A stretch of DNA of 64,000 bases from NCBI GenBank assembly GCA_946902985.2, contig OX336389.2:1014165441-1014229440 (forward strand), given 5' to 3'. Positions within the stretch are counted from its first letter, which is position 1, and every line of letters begins with the position of its first letter. Positions 21,345-32,797 of the stretch are shown one piece after another. The stretch comes from Meconema thalassinum (taxonomy: Eukaryota; Arthropoda; Insecta; Orthoptera; Tettigoniidae). The notes under the pieces were generated by a model, which saw nothing but the letters and a program-made list of their open reading frames with translations, made no database searches and had not been told where the DNA came from. The position numbers and the translations under genes were made by a program.

Positions 21345-23555
21345 CGGTACTTTAAACACGAACCAGGCTGCGATGTAAGGTCAGAATCTCAGTCTGTAAC
21401 ATGCCCTGTCCATTCACTTATACAGGAACCCTATGACCTAAATGTAAGAAATGAATTATTACGTGAACTAAATGATGATGGTATTATTCAGGAGGTGGCT
21501 AGTAAGAGCCCCATAGTTAAATTTAACGTGTCCGAGGCGTACACAGACGTTTTGATTGATAGTGGTTGTATGAAGAGTTGCATAAGTAGTGCATTTTATG
21601 ATAAAATGAAAGGAACTGGAGTAAATTTTGAGGAGATGCCAATTAAAAGCACTTTTGTTATCACAGCTGTTGGGAAGAGGTCTAATGTAATTTCTAAGCA
21701 AGTTTTAGTAGACATTAAAATTAATAATCATGTAGAAAAGCAGATTTGTCTTGTAATTCCAAATTTAGTATTCAGTGTTATCTTGGGTTCAGAGTGGCTA
21801 AGTAGAGTGTCTGGTAACTTATCTTATGATGTAGGGAGTTTGAAATTTAAATGGGGTGATTCTGAAGTAGAAGTATCGTTCAATGACCATATTCAGAGAA
21901 GTAGTGTTGTAGGTGTGATTTGTACTTTAAATGAGATATCGCCAGCCGTAGAGCGGGGTTCTCCATGTTTTGTGGGCAGTGTGATTACGAACGATAGTCT
22001 AGAGGACTCGTTACGTGATGCTGCATTTCAGGGAAATATAGAGGTGGAACAATATGTTCGGCTCAATGATGTGTTATTGTGTAATAGGAGAGTTTTTGAG
22101 GATCGCATTGGTATGGCCAATTGCTATACACATTCATTGAACGTTATTGATAGGTCAGTATTCACAGGACATAGATATCCTGTACCTTTCGCTTATCAGA
22201 GTGCAGTTGAGAACCAAATTAACCAGATGCTTGAAGATGGGATTATTGAGCACTCTAACAGTCCATACGTTAATTCTTTGATCACGGTACCCAAGGCCGA
22301 CGGCACAGTTAGTATTTGTTTAGACGCTCGTTTGGTTAACAGTAGAATTAGTTCAGATCAGCTGAAATCTATGTCAATAGAGGAATTAATGCAAACATTT
22401 GAGGGGAAGAAGTATTTCACTTGTGTAGATTTGAGTTCCAGTTTTTGGCAAGTGCCACTTATGTACGAAGATAGACCATTTACAGCTTTTAGTCATAAAT
22501 ATAACCTTTATCAATTTTGTAGAACACCTTATGGGTTAAAGAATAGTTCAGCAGCTTTAATTAGGGCTTTAAACATCGCATTAGGGGATGACACAGGAGT
22601 GTTTGTATCCTTTTACATTGATGATATGGTAATTAGTTCACGCAGTTTTGAGGAGCATCTACGTCATTTAGATATAGTTTTTCAGAAGTTAGATCAGGCA
22701 GGGTTCACTTTGAAGCTGTCTAAGTCGTCATTCTCTCAGTCAGAAGTGACATTTATAGGTCATAGAGTGTCGAGTAGAGGTGTGACACCAGAAGAAAGTA
22801 GGGTTAATAAGATACTTAACGCAGAGGTTCCACAGAATGTTAAACAGTTAAAAACATACCTGGGAATTTGCAACTTTTTCAGGAGGTTCGTTCTTAAATA
22901 CTCAGGGTTGGTAGAACCATTCAGGGAATTGCTTAAAAGTGGGACTCGGTGGAGTTGGGAGTCCAAGCATGATCAGGCTTTTAGAGCGCTGAAGGAAGGT
23001 TTTGAGAAAGCTGTAGTGCTGAAATATCCTTTAAAAGATAAGGAATATGTGGTTATGACAGATGCTTCACATATAGGCATTGCTAGAGTATTATGTCAGA
23101 AAGATGATGAGGGTAATCTGTGCATTGTATCTTTAGCCTCGCGAGGACTGACAGCAGCAGAGAAAAGATACACGATTACTGAGTTAGAGCTTTTAGGTGT
23201 TGTTTTCAGTTTGGGGAAATTTAGAATGTATTTAGTAAGGGGGAAATTTGAGATCCATACAGATCACCATGCATTACTGTATATGAGGACTTGTAAACTC
23301 AGTTCTAACAGAGTTAGTAGGTGGATTCTTGCTCTTCAGGAATACGAATTCACAGTAAAATATATTAAAGGTAAAGATAACATTCTTGCAGACATGCTAT
23401 CAAGGGACACTAATTTATGTAGGGATTATCCTGTGGTTAAAGCAGAGGACGGTATTTTATTATGTGCATGTGTGGACAGTAGCAACAGGGCATCGTTACA
23501 GACACTGAGAAATATGCTATTGGAGCAACGTGATGACATTAAGTATGTGTCATAA
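21345..23555 (+). CDS. pol: Element A pol: intact protease-RT-RNase H, no integrase
   Basis: Open from just after a TAG at 21342-21344. There is no ATG at the head, as expected for a product made by -1 frameshifting from gag; a minimal protease-RT-RNase H product would start near 21495. Order: aspartic protease with VLIDSG near 21555; RT from about 22190, with fingers (EDGIIEHSNSPYVNSLI), LDARLVNSR, LYQFCRTPYGLKNS and catalytic YIDDM near 22617; RNase H with MTDASH near 23057, ITELELLGV and IHTDHH; then the ADMLSRD end. About 50 unassigned residues follow. The frame stops at 23553-23555 with no integrase. It should reverse-transcribe element RNA in particles but depends on a partner for integration and, given its gag, for particles. 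Confidence in the family is high; activity is untested. Confidence 0.92.
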   Translation, partial: RYFKHEPGCDVRSESQSVTCPVHSLIQEPYDLNVRNELLRELNDDGIIQEVASKSPIVKFNVSEAYTDVLIDSGCMKSCISSAFYDKMKGTGVNFEEMPIKSTFVITAVGKRSNVISKQVLVDIKINNHVEKQICLVIPNLVFSVILGSEWLSRVSGNLSYDVGSLKFKWGDSEVEVSFNDHIQRSSVVGVICTLNEISPAVERGSPCFVGSVITNDSLEDSLRDAAFQGNIEVEQYVRLNDVLLCNRRVFEDRIGMANCYTHSLNVIDRSVFTGHRYPVPFAYQSAVENQINQMLEDGIIEHSNSPYVNSLITVPKADGTVSICLDARLVNSRISSDQLKSMSIEELMQTFEGKKYFTCVDLSSSFWQVPLMYEDRPFTAFSHKYNLYQFCRTPYGLKNSSAALIRALNIALGDDTGVFVSFYIDDMVISSRSFEEHLRHLDIVFQKLDQAGFTLKLSKSSFSQSEVTFIGHRVSSRGVTPEESRVNKILNAEVPQNVKQLKTYLGICNFFRRFVLKYSGLVEPFRELLKSGTRWSWESKHDQAFRALKEGFEKAVVLKYPLKDKEYVVMTDASHIGIARVLCQKDDEGNLCIVSLASRGLTAAEKRYTITELELLGVVFSLGKFRMYLVRGKFEIHTDHHALLYMRTCKLSSNRVSRWILALQEYEFTVKYIKGKDNILADMLSRDTNLCRDYPVVKAEDGILLCACVDSSNRASLQTLRNMLLEQRDDIKYVS
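21351..21357 (+). promoter_or_regulatory. -1 frameshift heptamer TTTAAAC, unit 3
   Basis: The heptamer is conserved, but the upstream one-base deletion places it out of the gag frame and the downstream stem is weakened (atgtaagg). It is probably non-functional here. Confidence 0.6.
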
Positions 23556-24615
23556 AGTGAGTGTGTTTAGCTGGCGAGCCAGCCTATCAAATGAGTAAGT
23601 GTGGTATTTGGTGCGGGGGAGATCTGGTCTTCCAGGCAGGCGTATCAGAAGTCACAAAGGGGGGTAGTATATAAGTAATTGAGAGTTTTAAGGTACAGGG
23701 AAATATGACGGGATTGTCGGATGCTCTTGAGCACTAAAATGTCTCGATACACCAAGGCCAGAATTTGGTAGCGCTGGTGAATTCCCATTTGTCTCATAGA
23801 GATGGGTGAGCGCTTGTACAGGGTATTTTTGCTTAAGGCGTCCACGAGACAAAAGATGGGCCACCAGAAGGCGAGACAGTCCTTCATGAAACTCATACAT
23901 AACAGCACACGTGATTTCTGTTTACGGCCTCGCCATGTAAGAGCTGTAGGGGTGTAATTTAAGGTAATTAGTACAAAGGTATTATTTGAGTGAGGAGAAC
24001 TGGTCTGAGTTGTGAACTAGTATTAAGTAGAATATGGTCTACGGGAACTTAGTAAGACAGGGTGATAACGGCACAGAAATATTTGGTGTTATATGTAATG
24101 CGCACTTACTGTTTTTTTTCTTCAGAAATCAATATTAATTTTATCTAATACACAGGGAGATTAAGTATTATGGTCACGATGCGCAGCCACAATAGTGTAA
24201 TCGTGTGCTCAGTGAGATTAAGTGAGATTAAGTTTCACAAGAAGGAAGCGACCTCCTGTGATATTAGGAAGTTCTGTGGTGATATGTATATCAGAACACT
24301 TTTGATGCGTGTGATGTGACATCATATATGCACAGTGCTCACACATTATTTATGTATATCTTTCCCAACACAGAGATATTTGAGAGGCGGAAATATCCGT
24401 GGAACATTAATCAAAATGAAAAACATTGGACTGATTGCATAACAACAGACTTTGACGCAAAGTGCGTAAAGAAAATTATGAGTGTATATATATGTAATTT
24501 AGGGTGATTTAATTTGTGTAATATGTATTTTGGATGGGGATTTTATTAACGTGTCTGGGATAATCGCATGATGTACCGTCGTCACGGTAAATCATCCGAT
24601 GATCCGAGGCGAATG

Positions 24616-25930
24616 TGTAACGTGTTTTTCGAGGGTATTTTACGCCACTGCCATAAGTCAGTAGGAAGCCATTCAATGTTTATTTACGCGGCAACTTGTT
24701 AAGCCAAGATATGTTTCATGTAACTTATTATTATTATTATTATTATTATTAAGGTATTGTTTTGGAGCGTTTTTTATAAGATTATAAGTATACAGATAGG
24801 TTTTCGATGTTATAGAAAACACTATCAAGCGAATTATTACGTACAACATTATCGCGGAAAATTATATGATTACGGAATTTTACGGATTTTTGTCAGTTAG
24901 AGTTTATTGTGAGAGAGATGAGTCATTGGGAATTCAGCTACAGATATATTGTTGTCGAGAAGCGTGACGCAAGCCGTGGGGCACTCCCAGCTGGCTGCAT
25001 GAAGAAAAGGCGAAATGGCCTGGACCGGAAATCGACATCGTGGCGCCGAGTATATTGACCCTTGTACCGGGAGTATCGTGTGGTGTCTCAGCCAATCATT
25101 GGAGACCGGGCGAGTGGATGACGGGTCCGGAGAGGTGGTTCGGCGAGTGCATATATTGTTTGAGCACCGAGGAGGGAGGACGATTATCATTGTAAAACTT
25201 GACCGAGGTGGTTGCTCGTTTGGTTGGTTCCGGTGTGATCGGACCATAACTTTACATTTCTACAACAATCTCCACAACTGACGAAGAAGATGGCGACGTC
25301 CAGAAGGCTGTGGGAAGCTCTCTTCAGCATCAAGTACGAGGGAAATGCCACGGCAATTTCCAATGGTAAGCGCGAATGACTCAGAACTACATAATCTCTC
25401 GCTTCATTGTTTCTTATTCAGTAATTCAGTGACTTCTTAGCTTGGGAATAATAGTAAAATCAGTAATTCATCCGAATCCGTTTTCACATAATTCTCTAGT
25501 GGTAAATTCAAATCGTTACGCTCCAATTTAAATTTATTATTATTATTATTATTAAAATTGCCACTACTTGTTTTTATATAATAAATTCATCTCTTATACT
25601 ATGCAATCTTTGCTTTCAGTAGGTAGCATTAGATATAGACCAAATTCCTTCTCCTGATAGAATTGTTAGTTGGGTTAATTATCAAATCATACCACGATCT
25701 GAGTGTGAAGATTCTTAAAGGTGTTCTGCCTGAGCTAGGTGTTGTTAAATATAAATTTAGATTTCAACATAGCGTTGAGTTCTTGGCGCCCATTAATACA
25801 ACGTATCTTAGTCAGAGTAAACATTACATTTATCACCTCAAACGTGGGACTTGTTGTGGTTTTTCCACACTCTCCCCAAAGAAAACCGTTACACTTGTAC
25901 GCTCAATGTGGAGCAAAAGAAAACGTTACA
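24616..25930 (+). repeat. Element A LTR4 (1315 bp, right end of array)
   Basis: TGTAACGT...ACGTTACA followed directly by gggt (25931-25934), the right target duplicate. Left-half diagnostic bases match LTR1. The right half has private changes (tcttgg for gtcttgg context near 25780, cacactctcc near 25867, aatgtgg near 25905). No internal region follows. Confidence 0.93.
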
Positions 25931-27203
25931 GGGTGTGGGTTGAGTACCCCCGATGGGAAATTGGAAAATGTGCACCAATGGCTTATTTTTATAATAATTG
26001 GATTTGCATCCAGTCACACAACAGTTTCGAGGTATAACACCACAATTTTAGCATATGCATGAGTAAGCCTACTGGTAGTTTATTAAAGCGGAATCCACAC
26101 CTAGTACGGTACGTGATAAGATTGATATCCTTGAACTAGCAGGCGTATAACTGGATGAGTGGACACTGCAGACAATTTAAAAAGTAGGTTATGTTCCTAC
26201 GTACGGTCATCAATTTTCAGATCTTCTTAGACCTTAAATTGGAATACGTTAATTATTGCTGTGCTTGCTCATAATGAATTGCCATTACTAATAATTTATA
26301 AACCCTAAACTGAATAATAAATAGACCAACTTACCCTCTGATTGGCAATAGAATTGATGGTATCGCAAGGGTAACAAAAGACACCGGTATCTCGTATTTA
26401 TGAATCACTAATGCAGACATTTACTTACACGAACGTGTAATATCATTAAGCAACAATCTATAAGCACAGATAATCAAGGGAGACGATTGCTAAGCGAAAT
26501 TCACACCACTATCACATTCGTAAACATAAGCACACGGCTTATAAACAAAGCATGTAACCGCCAAGATCATCAGCCATCTTTCCTCTGTCCTGCCGCCAGT
26601 GTCAGGTCCGGTAGTTATAGAAGGTCCTGATCACCATCATCATGACTTCTGGAATGTCTTTGTTGCAACAAAACATACTCTTATCAGGAATTGCATGTAA
26701 CTTATTATTATAATCATAAAATTGACCACCAGCTGACATCATTACAGTCTGTGAAGTCAGTACAAGAGGAAGTCAGCAAATCTCTAGCAATGAAGTGCGA
26801 TGTGCTTTATGTGCCGCATGGTACATGATTAAAGGTACACTATCTCAGCAGGGTACAAGCAGTGTGTATCAAAAGCCTGCTGATGAGCCTAACTTGATAC
26901 ACCTAGGCAAAACCCCACAACTGACACGGCAAAAACCTAGAATATTTGCTACAATTTAAGTAGGGTGTAGATATTTCAGCCCTGTATGTAAAGGCAAGAG
27001 ACACATGACGTGAGTTAGCAAAATGATATCCCAACCTGAGTTACTGAATGTGGATCATATTCTTTACACGCTAATATTAGTACAGTGAACTCGCGTAAAC
27101 CACTGACTTGGTGCTAGTCTTTGAAATTGACACCACTTGGGTGACAAGTGTGTAAAACGATAACTTACTATTCCAGTAGCTTGAACTAAAATTAAATTTC
27201 TTC

Positions 27204-27272
27204 GCAGAGTCGGGAATCCAGCCCGGAACCTCAGAGGTGGGAGCTATCCATTATACCACAAGATGGTCTTGT
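27204..27272 (-). repeat. tRNA-Arg-like SINE head
   Basis: The minus strand reads GACCATCTTGTGGTATAATGG (A box), then ggttccgggctggattcc (B box), then a tRNA-like 3' end (gactctgcg). The arms do not fold into a clean cloverleaf, so it is a SINE head or tRNA pseudogene rather than a working tRNA gene. The body probably runs left to about 27100. Confidence 0.5.
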
Positions 27273-28053
27273 GACTTCATAATTGCAGCAACATAAGTAT
27301 GGCAAAGAGAAGTCATTAATCATAATACAGTGAGTCCGGGAATGTTTTCCGCAGCGCCTACATGCGTCTGCGAGAGCTAGCTACAGAAGTTACGTTGGTA
27401 GTACGGCTGCCGCTTGCAACATATTAGCCTTTCACGAATTGATTGCCGGCGGTCGAGATGGGAACTATTCTTTTTTTACTTTTGTCACACGTCAGCCTGC
27501 TTCATTGACAGGTACAGTTGCGCGAGTAGGATATCACTCAGCTCAAGTAGCCTCTGTCATCGTTTAACTGTCTGTGGTGACATGAGCTCCTAATGCGCGC
27601 AATGCTGCTTGACATGTGCAGAATGCATTCTGTCATCGCTGTGTCCCTAATAACAAGCAAACAGTAAACGTTGTACTCACCACAGCCATTCATAACAGAT
27701 GCTGGAAGTGCTGCTGACACATAAGCTCGCTAATTGCAATACACACTGACGATTTCGACAGGCTACAGCCCACACGTGTGGGATTCACCCTGTCAAGGTA
27801 CCAACTTAACCGATAACGCAACCACTCACAGCTGCACGTAACCATTGCGGAGAACATTCTCGGGCGCCCTGTACAACATGTACGGTAGGCTACTTTAAAA
27901 AAATCATAGTAGCCTACACCTCACAGAGCTAGGGTGAAACAGCAATAATCATAAATTAGGTGCGAAGAGGAATCTGTCAGGAGACAGTTTAGGTTGTGTG
28001 CGTATGGACTCACTCCATGGTTGATGTGAAGTGAATGATAAATATCTTGTGAG

Positions 28054-28067
28054 CCCCCCCCCCCCCC
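28054..28067. repeat. C14 homopolymer
   Basis: Fourteen consecutive C, possible G-quadruplex on the minus strand. Confidence 0.9.
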
Positions 28068-28477
28068 TCACCCCTTTTGTCTTAAATGCATTATTTGTAG
28101 CCTAGTTTTTTGCAGGGGTGTCTCCTATTTCAACGGGCATTTTCATACCATTTGGTCCAGTAGTTTTGATGCTAATCCATGACAAATGAAAGACAGACAA
28201 AAGTTAAACTTAGGCATCCACCTCATCTGGAATAAATGCCAAGTTTTAGCCAAAAATGTTCAGACAAAAAGTTTACTTGATATATATTATATAAACTATT
28301 GTAATTATGTTAGAACAGAGCACAGGATATCTAATATCTAACCTAATGTGATTCAGTGACCAATTGTAGAAAGCAAGTGTACCTACCCAGAAGTCTCCAT
28401 TGTGTTGCAGACAAACACCTATTATGTATGCAAGCTGGCATCAGGTCTGTATAAAGTTGTAATACTTACCTATTACA

Positions 28478-28670
28478 AAGGAAGGAAGCTTGTAGTTTAA
28501 CGTGACCGTTAATCTCGCGATCATAAGCCACGGGACCTCCGTTTTACGTGGAATTCGAACCACAGGACATGGCATTTCACTTCGAAAATCTCACATGCAT
28601 TGACCGGGAATCGAACCCGGTCCACCTTGGTGAGAGGCATACAGCTTGACTGCTGCGCCACCACGCCCCC
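28478..28670 (-). repeat. tRNA-derived SINE, family 1, with perfect 12-bp TSD
   Basis: On the minus strand the head reads gggggcgtggtggcgcag (A box) and ccgggttcgattcccgg (B box). The body ends in ctacaagcttcctt. The flanks 28466-28477 and 28671-28682 are both ttacctattaca, a perfect duplication proving retrotransposition. A second copy lies at 33826-34012. Confidence 0.9.
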
Positions 28671-28682
28671 TTACCTATTACA

Positions 28683-31600
28683 CATCTGGCCACCAATCAC
28701 TTTGAAGTAGTCCTTTCCTGGATTGATACAGTAATCCCACTTGTCCTGCGATGCCGCAACCCCTTTCTGGAAGTCCTGTTCTCGAATCCAGCGAGGTACT
28801 GCCCCCGTAAAATGAATTATAAGGGATGAAAATGGGAATAATACATTTTTTTCGAAGCCCATGATAAAATTTTACCAAGGAATATGATGGCTGGAAATTG
28901 GCAGAAACCAGTCGTGATGCGACGTTGAGCAGGAGGGAAATTCCGTCACGTGATTGTATTGCGCAATGGAAGTTTCCAGAAGCTTAGAATCGACCTAGCA
29001 ACAGCGAATATTCCCAGGAATTGTTTAAATATTGTTATAAATTATCCGATTGGATATGAGCTTACAGCCAATATGAAGAAGTTTTAGAGAAGACGGGAGT
29101 TCCAGCAACTAAATTTTTATGGATATTTAATACATTTAAGCCCCTAGAGAGTGAATTTATATAATGGAAAAGGGAAGAATATGATAATAAAATATTGGAA
29201 ATATTTTATAGGTCAATAGCAGGTCGCTATTGGAAGGATTAAGCGATTTGCTAGAGCCCGCACGAATTTGAGAGGGAACTCAAAAAGGCGGCCAGAATCG
29301 GTAGACTTGGAGGGGAGATGCCAAGCATCGAGGCTCTTTATCATCTGAATGTCCGAGAGGTCAGACGTGTGTTACAGGAAGAGAGAGGAGTTCTGAGTGT
29401 TTCACCGAGCTTGTAGAAGGTGACACGTGGAGACAAGGCATAAGCGAGGGTAGAGTTAGGAGATTACCGCGACTTGAAACTAAGTGAAGTTGCGATGAAC
29501 TTATATGCCGCAATCACTTCGGTCTGATCGGCTTCAGAGACATTATTTCAACTACAAATTGTAGCTTGTTATCAGATATTGTGTATTACGAACTTTCAGA
29601 AGTTTGTGGAAAGTATTTCAGCAATTATAAGCAGTTTTGTGAAGCGCGAGAAAAGTGTTTATTTCCAGCGCGATAAGACACTTTTGTTCGAGCGACTACA
29701 GCGCATGCACCAGCCACAAGTGAGTACGGGTGTATGTTAGCATTGGTTGTGTGGAACTCTATTACAACACATAGGATGGAGATGTATTCCATAGTGAAGA
29801 ACAATATTCAGTCTACTATTATGAAGATTATTATGGACTAAATTAATATGTGCGCCAGGAGTATGGGCAGATAGAAGCAATATAGTCAACGATGGAGCTT
29901 CGTTAGAGGAGACTGTTGAAGGATGTCTACTTAATGAGCGATCATGAGACTTGGTGTACAACTCTATTTTAGTGCATTCTTGTCAAACATGAGCTCAACA
30001 TTAACATCAGCGACTACAGAACGATGTTCATATTCCATCTACATGAATGTTCGTTATGCGAGTGAGGTCCATGACTTTCTTTTCGAATGCCTTTCGAAGT
30101 GGAAAGCCGAACTTTCGACGCTACTCGCTGTTATGATGAGACTGTCCTGTGACGGAGAAAGAAGAAACATCAAGATTATCAAGAGGTCCAGGGTTATCCT
30201 GGTCACAAAGAAGTTGATGATTGGAGGCCCGCAGTTCGATCCCGGTCGGAGCTTGCTGTTTTCCAGTAGGGGAATTCGTTCCTTTCCTGAGGTCACGAGT
30301 TCTTGGAGACGAGCTAGGATCCAGCCCAGATCTTTGGGAGATGTAACATCCGAGTATTTTATAATACTCTATCTTGATCTTCTAGACTTCGAGGTAGCAG
30401 TGTTCACTAACCTTGTAGTTAGAGCTTGTAGTGACATTTTCTGAGCAAATCCTTTATCCATATTTCGACACAATATTTATGTTCTCCATGTATAGCCTTT
30501 TTATTCTTCGGAAATTTATTGTAGTGATCGTCTTGCGACGCTTTTAGCTTCGTTTGTTAGGAATCCAGTTTCTGAACTGAGATTATTTTACTTGTTCGAG
30601 GAACAAGCTTTTGTCATTTCCTTTAAGGAACAGTAATTTATTTTCGACGTTTATGAATTCATTCTGAATTCAGGAGATAGACATTTTCGTCTATGTTACC
30701 TATTAAATTATTTTTATTAGTTTAATTTGGGCATTTTATCCGTCGAGAAGAAACGTCAAGAAAGAAGAGCATGGTAGTGATATATTGTGAAATATCATGA
30801 CATCTTGTGGAAAAGAAACATTTAGCGTGGACACTATTATTATCGTCAGAACTCATAGACATTCGTTCAGAATGGAGAGAATACGAATATGACTAATTGT
30901 ATGTTTTATTGAAGAAAGCTACGAACTTTCAGTCACTTAAAATTTATTTGAAGCTAGAATCTTCTTGGAAGATTTATTATCATCCAACGTTAGGGTAGTT
31001 ATCGTTTGATATCCTCGTCGTGATCGATTCTTGTTGGACACACACATATATAATGTTGTGATTAAATATTTACGAGGAGTAATATCATGTCTCGTTGCAG
31101 ACATAATATTCCTTCATCGATAAAAGTCGAACCCAGAAGTATGAAGATGAGATGCAGTATTTTTTAGTAAATGTATGCACGACAGTTTATATTTATCAGA
31201 GTAACGTTTCAAGAGTAATAAGTGAGGAGGTTAGTATCGTAAAGTCCAAGGGTCGTTATGATGTATAAATTAATGATTTAGCAATTGTTGTTATTGTTCT
31301 TAAGACCAGCGATTGTTGTGACAACGCTGAGGAATTATGCCCTTTTTAAGGAATGCCAGTTTGAAAGAAGTGAAGTTGATAACCCTTTGATAGCGGTTTT
31401 ATGTGTATCTATTTCCGTATGTAGTTAGCATACGAGGCTAAAGCGAGGGTGTTCCGCATTTTATATTGCAGTCATTGCGTGGGCATGACTAGGTTTGGCA
31501 AGGCATAAGGTGTGAGTAGAGAGTACTCCTTATTTTGTATACACGACTTTGGATTAGAGAGGACATGAAGGGTCACGGTTGAAATTGAAACGGGAAATAG

Positions 31601-32643
31601 ATAATGACATCTGTTATGTTATACTCTTATCGAGATTATTAAACCCAAGTATGTAACGACATATGTATCACCTTGAGTGGTCGAATGTATTTAAACTATT
31701 TTGACACCAGATCAGAGAGGAGAAACTGATGGCGGGATTTCTGAAGATGTAGAGGATTTTAAGGATCTGAGTTCACTGTATTTGACATAACTGTTAGATC
31801 AGAGCTCAGGCTCAAGTGTATATAGACGCTACTCATTTGAAAGGACTATAGCTGATGCTATAAACGTCATTGTAAATTCATTTAATGTTAACTTTCATTA
31901 TTTACCAATCGAGTGTATTATATCTTAGGTGTAGGAAGTTTATGGTGTGTTTTAACGTAGTGGTTAGAGTATGAATGAGTACGTGACTGTATGTGGTTTG
32001 TTTCTTGTTCAGTAAGAATGAAATGAACTCCATTGAGACGTCACAATGCGAGAGTATGAATGGAAGTGTGTATAGAAGTTTTATGTTAATAGCATGCAGG
32101 ATGTGCGTACAGTTCACGTATTTGTCTGACGTGAATCTGTTTAATTTTAACACAGCTTGTATTGTTATGAAGAGGTGTATTTGTGAGCCAGGATGGAATA
32201 GCGAGGGGTTGATTAAAACTCGTTTCCAGCCAAGGCCACGGCTAGGTCGCACAAATGGAGAGAGAAGTTGCGAACGTCAGGCTTGCAGCTTTTTAAACCA
32301 GCTAGCGCTGAGAATGTAACGGGTTATGTTATGTCATCAGACGCGTGGCGGAGGTCGCGCACTCTTAGCGCCCAGATGTTCATTGGAACGCGCCAGAGGA
32401 ATGTAAATACACAGGGGTGTGTAATTGTTGTACATCTTGATGTATTGACACAAGCTACCCCAAATTTTATCATAGCGTTCATAGAACGCAGTTCTATCAG
32501 TGGCGTGAATGTAAAGATGAGAGAATGGGAGTGTGTTTTTTTATTTTATTGTATGAATGTTTAGCCATAGTTTACACCTTTTTGTTATTAAATCGTTAAG
32601 TTTTATTAAAAGCCGCGTCGTCATGATTTATTTTAGATATAAG
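28683..32643. other. Unclassified AT-rich region
   Basis: About 4 kb with no protein similarity I can recognise. The longest frame is 29944-30444 (+, 166 codons), with no domain, no repeat of it elsewhere in the window, and low-complexity-free but unfamiliar sequence. I consider it doubtful. The texture of 28.9-29.5 kb (purine-rich, moderately GC) could be an old long LTR, but no partner copy is present to prove it. Confidence 0.35.
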
Positions 32644-32706
32644 GAGATGCAACTGTGAAACCCATTATAGATCCAGAGGCTGACCACGAGATCCCCGAGA
32701 ATAAAG
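32644..32706 (+). other. Exon-like island between AG and GTAGGT
   Basis: 63 bp bounded by tttattttagatataag and a good donor (AAAG|GTAGGT). One frame is open (DATVKPIIDPEADHEIPENK). No neighbouring exon could be found, so this is only a possibility. Confidence 0.15.
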
Positions 32707-32760
32707 GTAGGTGTTCTACTGCGAGCTGAGTGCATTTTTCATGTAATTCACAGTTGCATC
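32646..32760. repeat. 14-bp perfect inverted repeat
   Basis: gatgcaactgtgaa at 32646-32659 and its reverse complement at 32747-32760, separated by 87 bp. Confidence 0.8.
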
Positions 32761-32797
32761 GTAATTTCCGCCACGTATATTCGCGAGGGTCTAGTTG

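Larger units (their letters stand above)
4555..25930 (+). mobile_element. Tandem Ty3/gypsy array (element A): 4 LTRs, 3 internal units
   Basis: Four LTRs beginning TGTAACGT and ending ACGTTACA alternate with three internal regions. Corresponding points lie 6473, 6472 and 6479 bp apart. The array as a whole is bounded by gggt at 4551-4554 and gggt at 25931-25934, the 4-bp duplication size typical of Ty3/gypsy integrases, and no flanking DNA separates the units. This indicates one insertion event followed by homologous amplification, or homologous entry of a one-LTR circle, rather than independent insertions. Units 1 and 2 are near-identical (one T-run indel noticed near 10883/17355). Unit 3 differs at scattered sites. 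Each unit has gag, protease, RT and RNase H but no integrase. Confidence 0.92.
25935..28465. other. Intergenic DNA with little structure
   Basis: No convincing gene. A tRNA-like stretch lies at 27204-27272 (see separate entry) and a C run at 28054-28067. The remaining short frames have no recognisable similarity. Confidence 0.5.

Noticed and set aside
27204..27272. Functional tRNA gene
   Set aside because: The acceptor and anticodon stems do not pair well and a SINE-like body follows.
29944..30444. 166-codon frame as a host gene
   Set aside because: No recognisable domain or codon pattern, and a SINE-like B box (gcagttcgatcccgg near 30231) lies within it. Likely chance.
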